The notes: generated from the letters alone by a model not told the origin. Shown: positions 43,495 through 53,173, counted from the first letter of the stretch. The stretch is 64,000 nt of DNA from Methanomassiliicoccales archaeon PtaU1.Bin124 (GCA_002067865.1 MVRC01000005.1:1-64000); one strand, 5' to 3'. Made by a program: numbers and translations.

Positions 43495-46400
43495 ATCAGC
43501 AAGGGAGGCGCGGGGTCCACAATCATCGCCGTCTTATCGGTCCTGGCGCTTGTGCTGGTCTCAACCTCCATGACCGGAAATGTGGAAAGCACCTCTCCCT
43601 CGGCCATGTGGAGGTCCGACGGAGGAAATCCGGTCGAGACGGCCATCGAGGCCATCTCGTCACTTCCTGCCACGAGGTCGATCGCATCCTGGACCATCAT
43701 CGTCTACCTTGCAGGGGATAACAATCTGGGAGTGTACATGGAGAACGACCTGGAGGCCTTGACGGCCGCTGGGTCGAATTCCGACGTCAACATCCTGGTG
43801 CTTTTCGACCGAGAGGGTTCGAGGGATACGAAGGCATATTATCTGGCCGGTGGGAGCCGGACCGAGATCCCGCTCTACCAGATAAGCTCGGGCTGGGGCT
43901 CAGAGTTGAACATGGGCGACCCGAACACTCTGGTCAAATTTGCCGCTTACTGCATCGACACCCATCCTGCAGAACATTATCTGCTCGTGCTGCAGGACCA
44001 TGGAGGGGCATGGCAGGGAAGCTGTTGGGACGAGACGTCCTCTTCGGACCGGCTCACGCTCTCGGAGATCGGGAATGCCTTCGAGGCCATCAAGGGCCAT
44101 ATCGGCAAGAGAATGGACGTGGTGCTGTTCAACAGCTGCCTGATGGCCAATATCGAGGTGCTGTGCCAGGTCCAGGATTGCGCGGAATATGTGGTGGCCT
44201 CGGAGAGCATCGGCTGGACCAGCAATTGGGACAACGAATGGTCCTATACCATTCCCTGGCTCAAGGCCAACCCGGGCAGCGGAGGGGAACAGGTGGCCAT
44301 CTATCTGGCGAACATCTGCCATCTGGTCGACAGTTCCAGTTCGGTGACCCAAAGCGTGGCCGCGATCAACATGACCTATGTGCCATTGCTGATGAACGAA
44401 TTCTCAAATCTCAGCGCCAGAGCGAACGAATGGGTCTCGGTGGAGGGAGAATATGTTCTATCGGCCAGGTCTGGCTCGTCCTATTTTGTCGGGCCGTACA
44501 CCGGTGATTCCGACCTTCTCATCGACCTCTATCAATTTACATACAACCTTCGGGCCGCCAGCATCGATCCTGAACTGGATGAGATGTGCGGCAACATCAT
44601 GGACATCATAGGTCCCTCCGGAGGCTCGTTGGGTTCGATGGTGATGAAGCACAGATGGACATCGGCCACTTCGTTCTCTCACGGAATATCCGTCTACTTC
44701 CCATCGCTCGGTAAAGCGTATGACACCAGCTACAACAATGGTAATTTAATGGCCGCCACCACCCAATGGGATGAGCTGCTTCTCTCCGTCAGGGGTTACA
44801 CACAAGCCGACGATGCCATCTGGATCGACGGGGACTCGGCCCTGGCATCGATGGCCGCAGCGAGGGGATGGAGCGGCACGGGTATCTCAACCGACCCTTT
44901 CATCATTTCTGGCCAGAGCATAATCGGTCTCGATGCCCCCGGTATCTACCTGGCCGACATCTCGAAGTATGTCGTCGTAAGGGACAATCTAGTGGCTGCC
45001 ATGGACGTTCATGGTGTCACATCGAATGGGATCGAGGTGCGCAACAGTGGTCATGTGACCGTATCGAGGAATGAGATGTGGAACAGTGAGACCGGGATAT
45101 TGCTGGCATCCTGCAACGGTGTGAAGGTGAATAATAACACGCTTCTGAGCTGTCGCACCGGGATCGAACTGGACAATACCGATGGCGGTCAATTTGTCGG
45201 TAATATGATGGTCAACGCCACGATAGGTGTCCAGCTCATCAGTTCCGATGATAACGAGATCGGTAAGAACTCGATCCGCGATGCAAACGGCGCCATTTCG
45301 TTGAACCGATCTATAGCGAACACCATCTCGGGCAACCGGATGACGGGCTGCGGATTGATGATGGATGACCTCGCCTCCATCCTGATGCAAACGGTCACCG
45401 AGGACAATACCGTCAACGGCCTCCCGGTCCTCTATATCAGGGACGAGGATCTGGGCGGGGTGACCAGGACCTATTCGGCCGGTCAATTGATCCTGGCAAA
45501 CGTCAGCAACGGCATCATACAGGGTGTGCAGCTCAAGGGCGGCTCAGCCGGAGCGGTCCTGGGCGGGTGCAGCGGCCTGAGGATGAACGGCTGCCTGGTG
45601 GCACAGAACGATGTCGGGATGCTGCTCCTCGGCTGTACAGATGTCGTGCTGGACCGCTGCGAGATCAAAGAAAATGGCGAGGGCGTCATGGCCTGGGATT
45701 GCGTTGGGCTGACGATCACGAACAACTCGATCTCGAGCAATGCTGGTCATGGGGTCGATCTCATCGGATGCTCGGGCTGCCTCATTTTTTCCAACAATTT
45801 CGTCAGCAACAACGACGCTTCGTTGGACCCATCGAAGCCCCAGGCGAACGACCGAGAAGGATCGAACTATTGGTACGGCCCCGGGAGGGGAAATCATTGG
45901 TCCGACCTGACAGCACCGGACATCAATGACGACGGGATCGTCGACCTATCTTATCACATCGGCGCGGGGACCGACCAATTCCCACTTGTGGACAGGGTAA
46001 TGACAGATTCCATCTGGATCGAATCCGACGCTGCGCTCATCCAGGCCACTCGGGCGAATGGATGGGAAGGCGATGGCAGTCCATCCGATCCGATCGTTAT
46101 CGAGGGCTGGGACACGGTGTCCTGGAACGACCGAGAGGCGATCCACATTGCCAATACCACGCTGGCATTGATGATCGTCGACATGATCGTGGTCGATCGA
46201 GGTTCTGCAACGACCGGAATCTCCATCATAAATTCTGGCAACATATCTTTGTCCGGATGCTCGTTCATTGGATTCACCACCTCACTGGTCCTCATCGACA
46301 ACGGAAATGTTTCACTAACAGGGAATGTGCTGGAGGGCGGCCTCGTCATGAGCGGGGACACAGACAGCTGGGCCGGGCTGAACATATCCTCTGGCAACAC

Positions 46401-48897
46401 GGTGTCGGGTGATCCGCTGGTCTATGTCCATGATGTCGACATGAACGGTGGGGTCATTCCTATCGGGGGCCAGATCATCCTCTTCAACGTCAGTGATGCG
46501 AGGTTCGGTGGATGGTCCTCCAGGGATGTGACGACATCGGTCATCCTGGCCTACTGCGACAACATCACGGTCCAGAACGGGAACGTTGAGGGAGGCCTTA
46601 GCGGATTGATCGCAGAATATTGCGATTCATTGGCCATTACCAATTGTACGTTCAGCGGAGGCAAGGGGACGGGCATCGACCTCAAAGGGTGCCGAAATGT
46701 CCTGATCACCAACTCCTCCATCTCACATTATCTTGGTTTCGCGGTATCTCTGCACAGTTGTGTCGATTGTCTGGTCTTCAAGAACAGGTTCACTGGGAAC
46801 AACGGTGCCGGAAGCAGCTATACCCCGGCGAGCGCGCAGGCGTTCGATGACGGGAACAATGAGTGGAACGACGCCAAGAAGGGGAATCGTTGGTCGGACC
46901 GGTCATCACCCGATTCCAACGGGGACAGGGTCGTCGATATCCCCTATGCCCTGGCCGGAGATGCGGAAGACCTGTTCCCACTGGTGCTCGATCCCTCGGT
47001 CGACATAGAAAGCCCAGAAATCCTCATCACCTCACCCCTGGCCGGATCGAGGTTCACCACAGATGCCTTCTCGGTCGTATGGGACGCATCTGACAATGAA
47101 TCCGGCATCACCTCGCTCCAAATGTTCATCGACGGGGTCGAAACGGAAGATGTGACCGGCAGGACCGCCACGTCAATCACCGATCTGGCCGACGGGCCTC
47201 ACACGGTCTTGATCAAGGCCATGGATGGGGCGGGAAATTCCAGAGGCGCGGCCGTCAACATAATCATCGATGCCAGGCCCCCGAGGGTCTCGTTCGCCAG
47301 TCCGCTGAACCTGACGGCGATCAATATCGCCAACCCGGTCATCTCCTGGGTGATGGTCGACGATGGCAGTGGAATTTCGTCGACCATGTTCTCCGTTGAT
47401 GGTGGTCCAGTGTCCTTGGCAAATGGCGATGCCCGTGCCCTGGAAGGTCTGGCAGAAGGGTGGCACCAGTTCATGTTGGAAGCCACTGACCTATCTGGCC
47501 ACAGCACCATATACTGGCTCGATTTCTTCGTGGATCTGACCAAGCCCGAGGTCGGAGTGAGTGGCGCACCTTCCGGTATTGTCGATTCCCATTCGCTGAC
47601 CATCGCATGGGCGTCATGGGACAATCAATCAGGTATCGCCTGGTCCGGATACAAACTGGACAGCGGCCCATGGCGTTCAAAGGCCCCGGGCGATTTGACA
47701 TTGACCAACATTGCCGACGGAACTCACGATATCGTTCTGGCGGCGGTCGATGCCGCTGGGAACAGACAGGAGATCGTGCTGACATTCATGGTGGATGCCG
47801 ACCCCCCTATGATCCTGATGGACCCCGGATTGAATTCGTCGGCATTCAAGGGCGTCGATGTGGCCGTCTCATGGACAGCAGCCGATCTGGGGGCTGGCCT
47901 CAAATGTTACCAGGTGCGTATCGATGGAGGGGAGTGGTTCGACGTCGGCCTCGAAACAGGTCATCTTTTCACCGATCTGGTCGAAGCCTACCATTCGGTC
48001 GAGGTCAAGGCAACGGACCTGGTGGGCCATGCCATCGTAGCGCAGGCAGGATTCTGGGTGGACATGACCGCACCAGATCTGACGATCATCAGCCCCCTGG
48101 ATGGCAACATCTCCTCATCGAACGAGACGATCTTGCAGTGGCAGCTTTCAGAGGGAGGATCGCCCGTCATGGTCCTTGTGCAGGTGGATGACGATGAGAT
48201 GATGGCGTTCAGCGGTCTGAACGAGGCGGTCTTGCTCCTCGGCGAAGGTGAACACGTGTTGCGGTTCACCGCCATCGATCTGGCAGGTAACAACATCTCG
48301 AGGTCGATCAACATCACGCTGGACAGAACGGCTCCAGTGCTGGTCGATCATGGGCCGATCGGTTCGAACGTTACCCTGGCAGATCATATCTGGTTGGTCG
48401 CCAATGAACCGATATCCGCTTCCTTCATCCGGGTCAATGGTGTAGAAAGGGGAACCGTCATCTCCGATACCATATGCCGTGGTTTCTTGTCGATGTCCTA
48501 CGACACCGATTATGCGGTCGAGGTGACCATCCAGGACGCAGCAGGTAATCGGCGCGAGCTGGCGTTCTCCTTCCACACCACGGACCTGGCCGTATTCTCC
48601 GGTCGGGTCCTGGATGAAAAAGGGATTCCGATATCAGGAGCCATCGTTTCCGCGGGCAGGGCGAGCTGTGTCACGGACGCCAACGGTTCATTCCAATTGA
48701 CCGCTCTCTACAACATCACGACCATTTCAGTTACAGCCCGCGGGATGCAAACGTTGGAAATCGGCATTGCAGAAAGCAATCTGGGCGATGTAACGATGAG
48801 GCACGATGGCACCCCGATGATCATTTTGCTGTTGGCGATAATCTTGGCGGCCTGTGCCGTCCTTGTCATCGTGGTGTGGCTCAAGCGTAGGAAATGA
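43495..48897 (+). CDS. Giant surface-anchored clostripain (C11) protein with beta-helix and Ig-like domains
   Basis: A protein of 1781 residues from GTG 43552, or about 1800 from the proposed ATC start at 43495. The frame upstream of GTG encodes SKGGAGSTIIAVLSVLALVLVS, a complete signal peptide that GTG would cut in half. A clostripain-like C11 domain follows (WTIIVYLAGDNNLG, His in LVLQDHGGAW, Cys in VLFNSCLMAN; H150 and C196 counted from GTG). Two right-handed beta-helix regions of the NosD/CASH kind follow, each opened by WI(D/E)(G/S)D, then about five Ig/OmpL47-like domains, a carboxypeptidase-regulatory-like domain (GRVLDEKGIPISGAIVSAG) and a C-terminal TM helix with KRRK. It is probably an external cysteine protease with Arg/Lys-type specificity and glycan- or surface-binding modules. 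Confidence 0.85.
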   Translation: MSKGGAGSTIIAVLSVLALVLVSTSMTGNVESTSPSAMWRSDGGNPVETAIEAISSLPATRSIASWTIIVYLAGDNNLGVYMENDLEALTAAGSNSDVNILVLFDREGSRDTKAYYLAGGSRTEIPLYQISSGWGSELNMGDPNTLVKFAAYCIDTHPAEHYLLVLQDHGGAWQGSCWDETSSSDRLTLSEIGNAFEAIKGHIGKRMDVVLFNSCLMANIEVLCQVQDCAEYVVASESIGWTSNWDNEWSYTIPWLKANPGSGGEQVAIYLANICHLVDSSSSVTQSVAAINMTYVPLLMNEFSNLSARANEWVSVEGEYVLSARSGSSYFVGPYTGDSDLLIDLYQFTYNLRAASIDPELDEMCGNIMDIIGPSGGSLGSMVMKHRWTSATSFSHGISVYFPSLGKAYDTSYNNGNLMAATTQWDELLLSVRGYTQADDAIWIDGDSALASMAAARGWSGTGISTDPFIISGQSIIGLDAPGIYLADISKYVVVRDNLVAAMDVHGVTSNGIEVRNSGHVTVSRNEMWNSETGILLASCNGVKVNNNTLLSCRTGIELDNTDGGQFVGNMMVNATIGVQLISSDDNEIGKNSIRDANGAISLNRSIANTISGNRMTGCGLMMDDLASILMQTVTEDNTVNGLPVLYIRDEDLGGVTRTYSAGQLILANVSNGIIQGVQLKGGSAGAVLGGCSGLRMNGCLVAQNDVGMLLLGCTDVVLDRCEIKENGEGVMAWDCVGLTITNNSISSNAGHGVDLIGCSGCLIFSNNFVSNNDASLDPSKPQANDREGSNYWYGPGRGNHWSDLTAPDINDDGIVDLSYHIGAGTDQFPLVDRVMTDSIWIESDAALIQATRANGWEGDGSPSDPIVIEGWDTVSWNDREAIHIANTTLALMIVDMIVVDRGSATTGISIINSGNISLSGCSFIGFTTSLVLIDNGNVSLTGNVLEGGLVMSGDTDSWAGLNISSGNTVSGDPLVYVHDVDMNGGVIPIGGQIILFNVSDARFGGWSSRDVTTSVILAYCDNITVQNGNVEGGLSGLIAEYCDSLAITNCTFSGGKGTGIDLKGCRNVLITNSSISHYLGFAVSLHSCVDCLVFKNRFTGNNGAGSSYTPASAQAFDDGNNEWNDAKKGNRWSDRSSPDSNGDRVVDIPYALAGDAEDLFPLVLDPSVDIESPEILITSPLAGSRFTTDAFSVVWDASDNESGITSLQMFIDGVETEDVTGRTATSITDLADGPHTVLIKAMDGAGNSRGAAVNIIIDARPPRVSFASPLNLTAINIANPVISWVMVDDGSGISSTMFSVDGGPVSLANGDARALEGLAEGWHQFMLEATDLSGHSTIYWLDFFVDLTKPEVGVSGAPSGIVDSHSLTIAWASWDNQSGIAWSGYKLDSGPWRSKAPGDLTLTNIADGTHDIVLAAVDAAGNRQEIVLTFMVDADPPMILMDPGLNSSAFKGVDVAVSWTAADLGAGLKCYQVRIDGGEWFDVGLETGHLFTDLVEAYHSVEVKATDLVGHAIVAQAGFWVDMTAPDLTIISPLDGNISSSNETILQWQLSEGGSPVMVLVQVDDDEMMAFSGLNEAVLLLGEGEHVLRFTAIDLAGNNISRSINITLDRTAPVLVDHGPIGSNVTLADHIWLVANEPISASFIRVNGVERGTVISDTICRGFLSMSYDTDYAVEVTIQDAAGNRRELAFSFHTTDLAVFSGRVLDEKGIPISGAIVSAGRASCVTDANGSFQLTALYNITTISVTARGMQTLEIGIAESNLGDVTMRHDGTPMIILLLAIILAACAVLVIVVWLKRRK

Positions 48898-48909
48898 TCA
48901 TCCGACCGG

Positions 48910-49365
48910 TCATTTGACCGGCCATGTCAATTTCGTCCTCGCGTCTTCCTGACCTACTTCGCTCGGGTCGTTCAGGTACTCCTCCCACATGTATCCTTCC
49001 GGAACGAGCCCGTTCTCTTCCATCCATTTCTGCATGGCCGTGTAGGTTACCACCAGGTCCTTGTATGGCCCGACATGGATGGCCACCACGGCCTTCACCT
49101 TAGGAAGCTCGAACGCCTTGAACATGCCCTCCGGGTGGAACGGTGCGGAGACAGGGAACGCGCAGATGACATCGACCTCCTGGTCGTTCCAGGAGTTGTA
49201 ATAAGCGATGGGCGGACCGACGATGGTCAATCCATTCTTCTGTGAGAATGCGAACAGTTCTCCATACGCCTTCCCCATGTAGCTGGAGATGTCCTGGACA
49301 TTTACCTTGGCCTGTATGGAAACGGTCATCTGTCTCTCGGTCGTCACTAGTTGGAACTCGGTCAT
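48910..49365 (-). CDS. GyrI-like / effector-binding domain protein
   Basis: A 151-residue stand-alone domain of the GyrI-like (SBMC/AraC effector-binding) family, which binds small hydrophobic ligands. Seen: VSIQAKVNVQDISSYMGKAYGELFAFSQKNGL, GPPIAYYNSWNDQEVDVICAFPV, the central LPKVKAVVAIHVGPYKDLVVTYTAMQKWMEENG and the tail YLNDPSEVGQEDARTKLTWPV. There is no DNA-binding domain. It may sequester or sense a metabolite or drug. Confidence 0.88.
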   Translation of the reverse strand: MTEFQLVTTERQMTVSIQAKVNVQDISSYMGKAYGELFAFSQKNGLTIVGPPIAYYNSWNDQEVDVICAFPVSAPFHPEGMFKAFELPKVKAVVAIHVGPYKDLVVTYTAMQKWMEENGLVPEGYMWEEYLNDPSEVGQEDARTKLTWPVK

Positions 49366-49431
49366 ATCTTCCCCCGAGAACCCATTTGCGATGGTTTTTA
49401 TTAAACGTTCGATGGGAGGACCGAAAGTTGT

Positions 49432-49707
49432 TCATTTGGAAGGATGCGATCGTCGCCCATAATGGACCTTGAGGCCGATCATGATCACATTAAGGCTGAG
49501 GCCGACGGCGTTCCATATGATCACAGGAATGGAATCGACCCCGATCCCGTAGAGCATCCAGAGCCCCATGCCCAAACTCAGCAGCACTGGCATGGAAATT
49601 GAGACATCGTCCATCTTACCGGTCCGGAACCCTTTGATCAACTGGGGGATAAAACTGACCGTGGTGAGGAATCCCGCCACCAATCCCATGGCCATCCATT
49701 CGTCCAT
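49432..49707 (-). CDS. SemiSWEET/PQ-loop sugar transporter
   Basis: A 91-residue, three-TM protein matching SemiSWEET (MtN3) half-transporters: AGFLTTVSFIPQLIKGFRTGK holds the PQ motif, followed by SMPVLLSLGMGLWMLYGIGVDSIPVIIWNAVGLSLNVIMIGLKV. It works as a homodimer moving small sugars or related solutes down a gradient. Confidence 0.92.
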   Translation of the reverse strand: MDEWMAMGLVAGFLTTVSFIPQLIKGFRTGKMDDVSISMPVLLSLGMGLWMLYGIGVDSIPVIIWNAVGLSLNVIMIGLKVHYGRRSHPSK

Positions 49708-49783
49708 CGGGACCGAATTACCATTTCTTTATTGACAGTTTGCGCCTTAAAAGGGAAATATGACCCCTACAAATCTTTTCTTC

Positions 49784-50320
49784 ATGTCTCTGCACGACAC
49801 CGTCAGGACCGTAGGGGAATTCATGGAGCTCTCGGCCAGGACGGCCCCGAAAGGCCTTGGTCAGGATTTCATCGAGACCGTATTGTTGGACGATGATCAG
49901 AGGGTGAGGCTGGGCCAGGACATGCTGGAGCTGGCAAGGCAGCGCTCCCTGCCTGGGTTCAAGAGGGATGGCCAGAACGTCCTGGACGCCGACGCGGTGA
50001 TCCTGATCGGGCTGATGCCCCACAAGGGGGCCGGACTGGATTGCCAGGCCTGCGGGCTGCGCAGTTGCGAGGAGTTCAACAAGCGTTCTTCGAAGGGTGA
50101 TTTCGAAGGGCCCAACTGCGCCATCAGGATGCTCGATCTGGGCATAGCATTGGGCTCGGCGGTGAAGACTGCATCGGACATGAACGTGGACAACCGCATC
50201 ATGTACCGCATCGGTGTCTCCGCCAGGAGGCTAGGGCTCTGCAAGGCGCAGATCGTCCATGGGATACCTCTGTCCGCCAAGGGCAAGAACATTTTCTTTG
50301 ACAGGCCGACACAGAAGTGA
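49784..50320 (+). CDS. DUF2148 ferredoxin-domain protein
   Basis: A 178-residue protein of the DUF2148 family: AVILIGLMPHKGAGLDCQACGLRSCEEF has the CxxCGxxxC cluster motif, with a fourth Cys in GPNCAIRMLDLGIALGSAVKTA. The final part (NRIMYRIGVSARRLGL) is typical. The family occurs in anaerobes and methanogens and has no assigned reaction. ATG 49784 (MSLHDTVRT) is preferred over 49760. Confidence 0.88.
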   Translation: MSLHDTVRTVGEFMELSARTAPKGLGQDFIETVLLDDDQRVRLGQDMLELARQRSLPGFKRDGQNVLDADAVILIGLMPHKGAGLDCQACGLRSCEEFNKRSSKGDFEGPNCAIRMLDLGIALGSAVKTASDMNVDNRIMYRIGVSARRLGLCKAQIVHGIPLSAKGKNIFFDRPTQK

Positions 50321-50367
50321 GGCTCAGGGGCCAGATTAGAAATACGCTCGATGATGATTAGCGGGCG

Positions 50368-51240
50368 ATGCCTTCCATCGAAGACTTCACCGCGCCGCTC
50401 TGGACAGGGACCAGGGAGATTTTCGTACCCAAGGAGAAGGTGACCGAGCTCTCTTCAGGCTGGTACAAGTCGACGTACAACCTCCCCCACAAGGGCAGCG
50501 TCGGGGCATGGAGGAACGGAAGACTTCACGCGCATGACATGGGAGACCATTGGGCGGTGCATCTGGACAGGGTCGATCCGCAGATGCATAGCATGGGACA
50601 TCTCATCGCCGACGCCCCCCTTCTGCTGTTCCTGTGGAGCGGTTTCCTCAATTCCATGCTGATGGCCAAGGAGGGGCTGGAATCGAGCATAGGTCTCATC
50701 CCCGGAACGAATTACTGCCTCACGCGCATGGACAAACTGCGGTTGGTGGGAGGTCTGGCGCTGGTGTTCGTCGGCACGTGGGTCATCATCGACCCCGACC
50801 TGGAACTGGTCACTTTCCTGTTCCTAATCCCGATCATGATCATCATACTGGGCTCGATGATGGTGTTCGACGGGGTCGCCGGTAGGGAAGGGGGCCGCAT
50901 TTCAAAGGCGGCCGGAGGTCTGGCACTGGTGGGGTTCGGTTCCATCGGCATCCTGGTCGAAGAGCTGGTTCTGCTGCTCCTGCTCCTCTTTCTCATGTTC
51001 TGGACGCTGGCCAGCGGGATATATCTCCTGCTGCTCAGGGAGGAGAAGATGGACCATCTGAGGGACAGGGTGGCCCCGATCGTCCTGGGAGGCCTCTCGC
51101 TGGGCCTCGGTGTCTTCATGCTGCTCGACATCGACAGCGCGGTCTACATGCTTCTCAGGGTCATCGGCCTGCTCGGCATCGTGGCCGGCTCCATGCAAGT
51201 CCTGTATGGATCATGTGCCTGGAACCGATCCAAGGCCTAG
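50368..51240 (+). CDS. Multi-pass membrane protein with extra N-terminal domain
   Basis: A 290-residue protein. Residues 1-110 are soluble and unusual (WTGTREIFVPKEKVTELSSGWYKSTYNLPHKGSVGAWRNGRLHAHDMGDHW). Residues about 120-285 form six TM helices arranged in pairs with short loops and glycine-rich interfaces. The last helices carry internal similarity (LVGGLALVFVGTWV, AAGGLALVGFGSIG, VLGGLSLGLGVFML), suggesting triplication of a two-helix unit. No known family recognised. The stop shares CTAG with the convergent tag gene. Confidence 0.75.
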   Translation: MPSIEDFTAPLWTGTREIFVPKEKVTELSSGWYKSTYNLPHKGSVGAWRNGRLHAHDMGDHWAVHLDRVDPQMHSMGHLIADAPLLLFLWSGFLNSMLMAKEGLESSIGLIPGTNYCLTRMDKLRLVGGLALVFVGTWVIIDPDLELVTFLFLIPIMIIILGSMMVFDGVAGREGGRISKAAGGLALVGFGSIGILVEELVLLLLLLFLMFWTLASGIYLLLLREEKMDHLRDRVAPIVLGGLSLGLGVFMLLDIDSAVYMLLRVIGLLGIVAGSMQVLYGSCAWNRSKA

Positions 51241-51815
51241 GTTCGCCGTTTCTTCAGTTCCTTGTGCCTGAAGCACATGGTCAGATGGTCATTGACCATT
51301 CCTGCCGCCTGCATGAACGCGTAACAGATGGTCGGGCCCACGAACTTGAATCCCCTCTCCCTCAGCCCCTTGCTCATCGCCTCTGATTCCTTGCTCTGCG
51401 CCGGGATGTCCTTGAACGAGACCGGGTTGTTGTTGATGGTCTTCCCGCCCACGAAGCTCCAGATGAACTCGTCGAAGCTTTTCCCCTCCTGCCTCATCTT
51501 CAAAATACACCTGGCGTTCGTTATGGCCGCCTCGATCTTGCTGCGGTTGCGCACTATGCCCTTGTTCTGCAGCAGCTCCTCCACCTTGGCATCGTCATAC
51601 CTTGCCACCTTCTCGAGGTCGAAATCATCGAAAGCCTGGCGGAACGCCTCCCTCTTCCGCAATATGGTCAACCAGCTGAGCCCTGCCTGCATGCCGTCCA
51701 GTACCATGAACTCGAACAGCTTCCGCTCATCATGCACCGGTACGCCCCACTCTTCGTCATGATATTTGTTCAACAATGGGTCTGATCCCCATGGACATCT
51801 CTCCACCACTACCAC
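51237..51815 (-). CDS. tag: DNA-3-methyladenine glycosylase I
   Basis: A repair enzyme that excises 3-methyladenine from alkylated DNA. Family features: RCPWGSDPLLNKYHDEEWGVPVHDERKLFEFMVLDGMQAGLSWLTILRKREAFR, FVGGKTINNNP, SKGLRERGFKFVGPTICYAFMQAAGMVNDH. The zinc ligands are in place (Cys in CPWG, His in YHDEEW, and the C-terminal HLTMC). No ATG fits the N-terminus; GTG codons at 51815, 51809 and 51806 are candidates, and the frame upstream is not protein-like. About 190-192 residues, the usual size. Confidence 0.93.
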   Translation of the reverse strand: MVVVERCPWGSDPLLNKYHDEEWGVPVHDERKLFEFMVLDGMQAGLSWLTILRKREAFRQAFDDFDLEKVARYDDAKVEELLQNKGIVRNRSKIEAAITNARCILKMRQEGKSFDEFIWSFVGGKTINNNPVSFKDIPAQSKESEAMSKGLRERGFKFVGPTICYAFMQAAGMVNDHLTMCFRHKELKKRRT

Positions 51816-51968
51816 ACCTCGATTCCTAAGAGCATCCGAAGGTTGAAATGGGTTCCCATGGGGTCGGCGAAATTCCGCCAAACATTTAATCTGGAGGATT
51901 TTATTCGCCCATCAAGGCAGTGCTGGCAGAACGCTCATCACTGGCTGTTCAAAAGAGGGGTTGTTCTC

Positions 51969-52676
51969 ATCTCGAACGAACTGGACAAGGACCCGAAGAC
52001 CGTCAGCAAGATGTTCGATGACATCTCCCCCACCTATGATGTCCTGAACCACATACTCTCGATGTCGGTGGATGTTGGCTGGCGCAATCAGGCGTTGGAC
52101 GAGCTTTCACCCGGGCAAGGAGAGGTCATCCTGGACATCGCCACCGGGACGGGCGATATGGCGTTGCTGGCCCACAAGCGTACTGGATGCGAAGTGGTCG
52201 GCGTCGATATCTCCAGGAAGATGATCGAGGTGGCCGTGAACAAGTGGTCCGAGAGATATCCAGGCGATGGATATTCCGCCATCGAAGGCGATGCGCTTCA
52301 TCTGCCCTTCCCAGACGGCACCTTTGGTTCGGCCATGGTGGCATTCGGCATCCGGAACATGGTGGAGATGGGATCGTTCCTCGATGAGGTCCGCAGGGTT
52401 TTAAAGAAGGACGGACGACTGGCCATACTGGAGTTCTCCGTGCCCAGCTACCCGGTGGTCAAGCAGATATATCTGGCCTATCTGACGAAGATGCTGCCTT
52501 TCATCGGCGGGCTGCAGTCCGGCAATCGCACCGCCTATGATTATCTCAGCCATTCGATACGTAAGTTCCCCTCCCCCTCCTCGATGGAACAGCTTTTCGA
52601 AGAGCACGGGTTCATCGTGAAGAGATCGATCCCGCAGACCATGGGCATCTCCCACCTTTACGTCCTAGGCAAGTGA
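51969..52676 (+). CDS. UbiE/MenG-like (demethyl)menaquinone methyltransferase
   Basis: A 235-residue SAM-dependent methyltransferase of the UbiE/COQ5 family, which C-methylates quinone rings. Motifs: MFDDISPTYDVLNHILSMSVDVGWRN, SAM motif VILDIATGTGDMA, VVGVDISRKMIEVA, and the family signature FGIRNMVEMGSFLDEVRRVLKKDG...ILEFSVPSYPV. The family N-terminus fits an ATC codon at 51969, preceded by GAGGGG at 8 nt; a longer frame from ATG 51843 adds 42 residues unlike the family and crowds the divergent tag promoter. Whether this organism makes menaquinone or another methylated isoprenoid quinone is not shown here. Confidence 0.88.
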   Translation: MSNELDKDPKTVSKMFDDISPTYDVLNHILSMSVDVGWRNQALDELSPGQGEVILDIATGTGDMALLAHKRTGCEVVGVDISRKMIEVAVNKWSERYPGDGYSAIEGDALHLPFPDGTFGSAMVAFGIRNMVEMGSFLDEVRRVLKKDGRLAILEFSVPSYPVVKQIYLAYLTKMLPFIGGLQSGNRTAYDYLSHSIRKFPSPSSMEQLFEEHGFIVKRSIPQTMGISHLYVLGK

Positions 52677-52761
52677 TTGCGCCGGTCATCCTTCATATCC
52701 CTCCCATGATTAGAAAAATGGATTAAGCCCGGGGACGAATAGAAAAGCCGGGTGATATTGC

Positions 52762-53166
52762 ATGCCGAAGGCGAAGAGCGGGTCAAGCAAATTGGTCAAG
52801 AAGGGCTGCAGACTCGGCGTCACTGCAAAAGAGAAGGGCCTGGACAGTCCGATCGGCCCGATGGGGGCGAGCCCCTATATAATGATCTTCGAAGGCTCCA
52901 GCGACAAGGTCACGGTCTTGAACAATCCGGGACTGGGGCATGGCTCGAGGGGAGGCATGATGGCGGCCGATGCGATGGTCAGCAACGGAGTGGACGTGGT
53001 CATCACCGGAACGATCGGCAAGGTGACCCTGGACATACTGAAGGAGGCGGGCGTCAGGGTGCATGGCGGTTGCGAGGAGCAAGTCAGATCGGCCATGGAG
53101 AAGTGCCTGAAGGACGAGCTGCCGGAATGCCAGCACGGGGTGTTCGCCGGGTACATCGGGAACTGA
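52762..53166 (+). CDS. NifX/NafY-type dinitrogenase Fe-Mo cofactor-like domain protein
   Basis: A 134-residue protein of the dinitrogenase iron-molybdenum cofactor (NifB/NifX/MTH1175) superfamily: GVTAKEKGLDSPIGPMGASPYIMIFEG, NPGLGHGSRGGMMAADAMVSNGVDVVITGTIGKVTLDILKEAGVRVHGG. Such proteins bind Fe-S or metal cofactors and are common in archaea without nitrogenase. An ATG with a GGTGA purine-rich stretch upstream sets the start. No nif genes are near. Confidence 0.88.
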   Translation: MPKAKSGSSKLVKKGCRLGVTAKEKGLDSPIGPMGASPYIMIFEGSSDKVTVLNNPGLGHGSRGGMMAADAMVSNGVDVVITGTIGKVTLDILKEAGVRVHGGCEEQVRSAMEKCLKDELPECQHGVFAGYIGN

Positions 53167-53173
53167 GAGGAGA

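Noticed and set aside
43458-43721. A + strand frame across the start of the C11 gene
   Set aside because: It lies in another frame, shows no protein-like pattern, and overlaps the signal peptide coding frame.
52762-53166. Evidence for nitrogen fixation from the NifX-like protein
   Set aside because: The family occurs widely in archaea without nitrogenase and no nif gene lies in the window.
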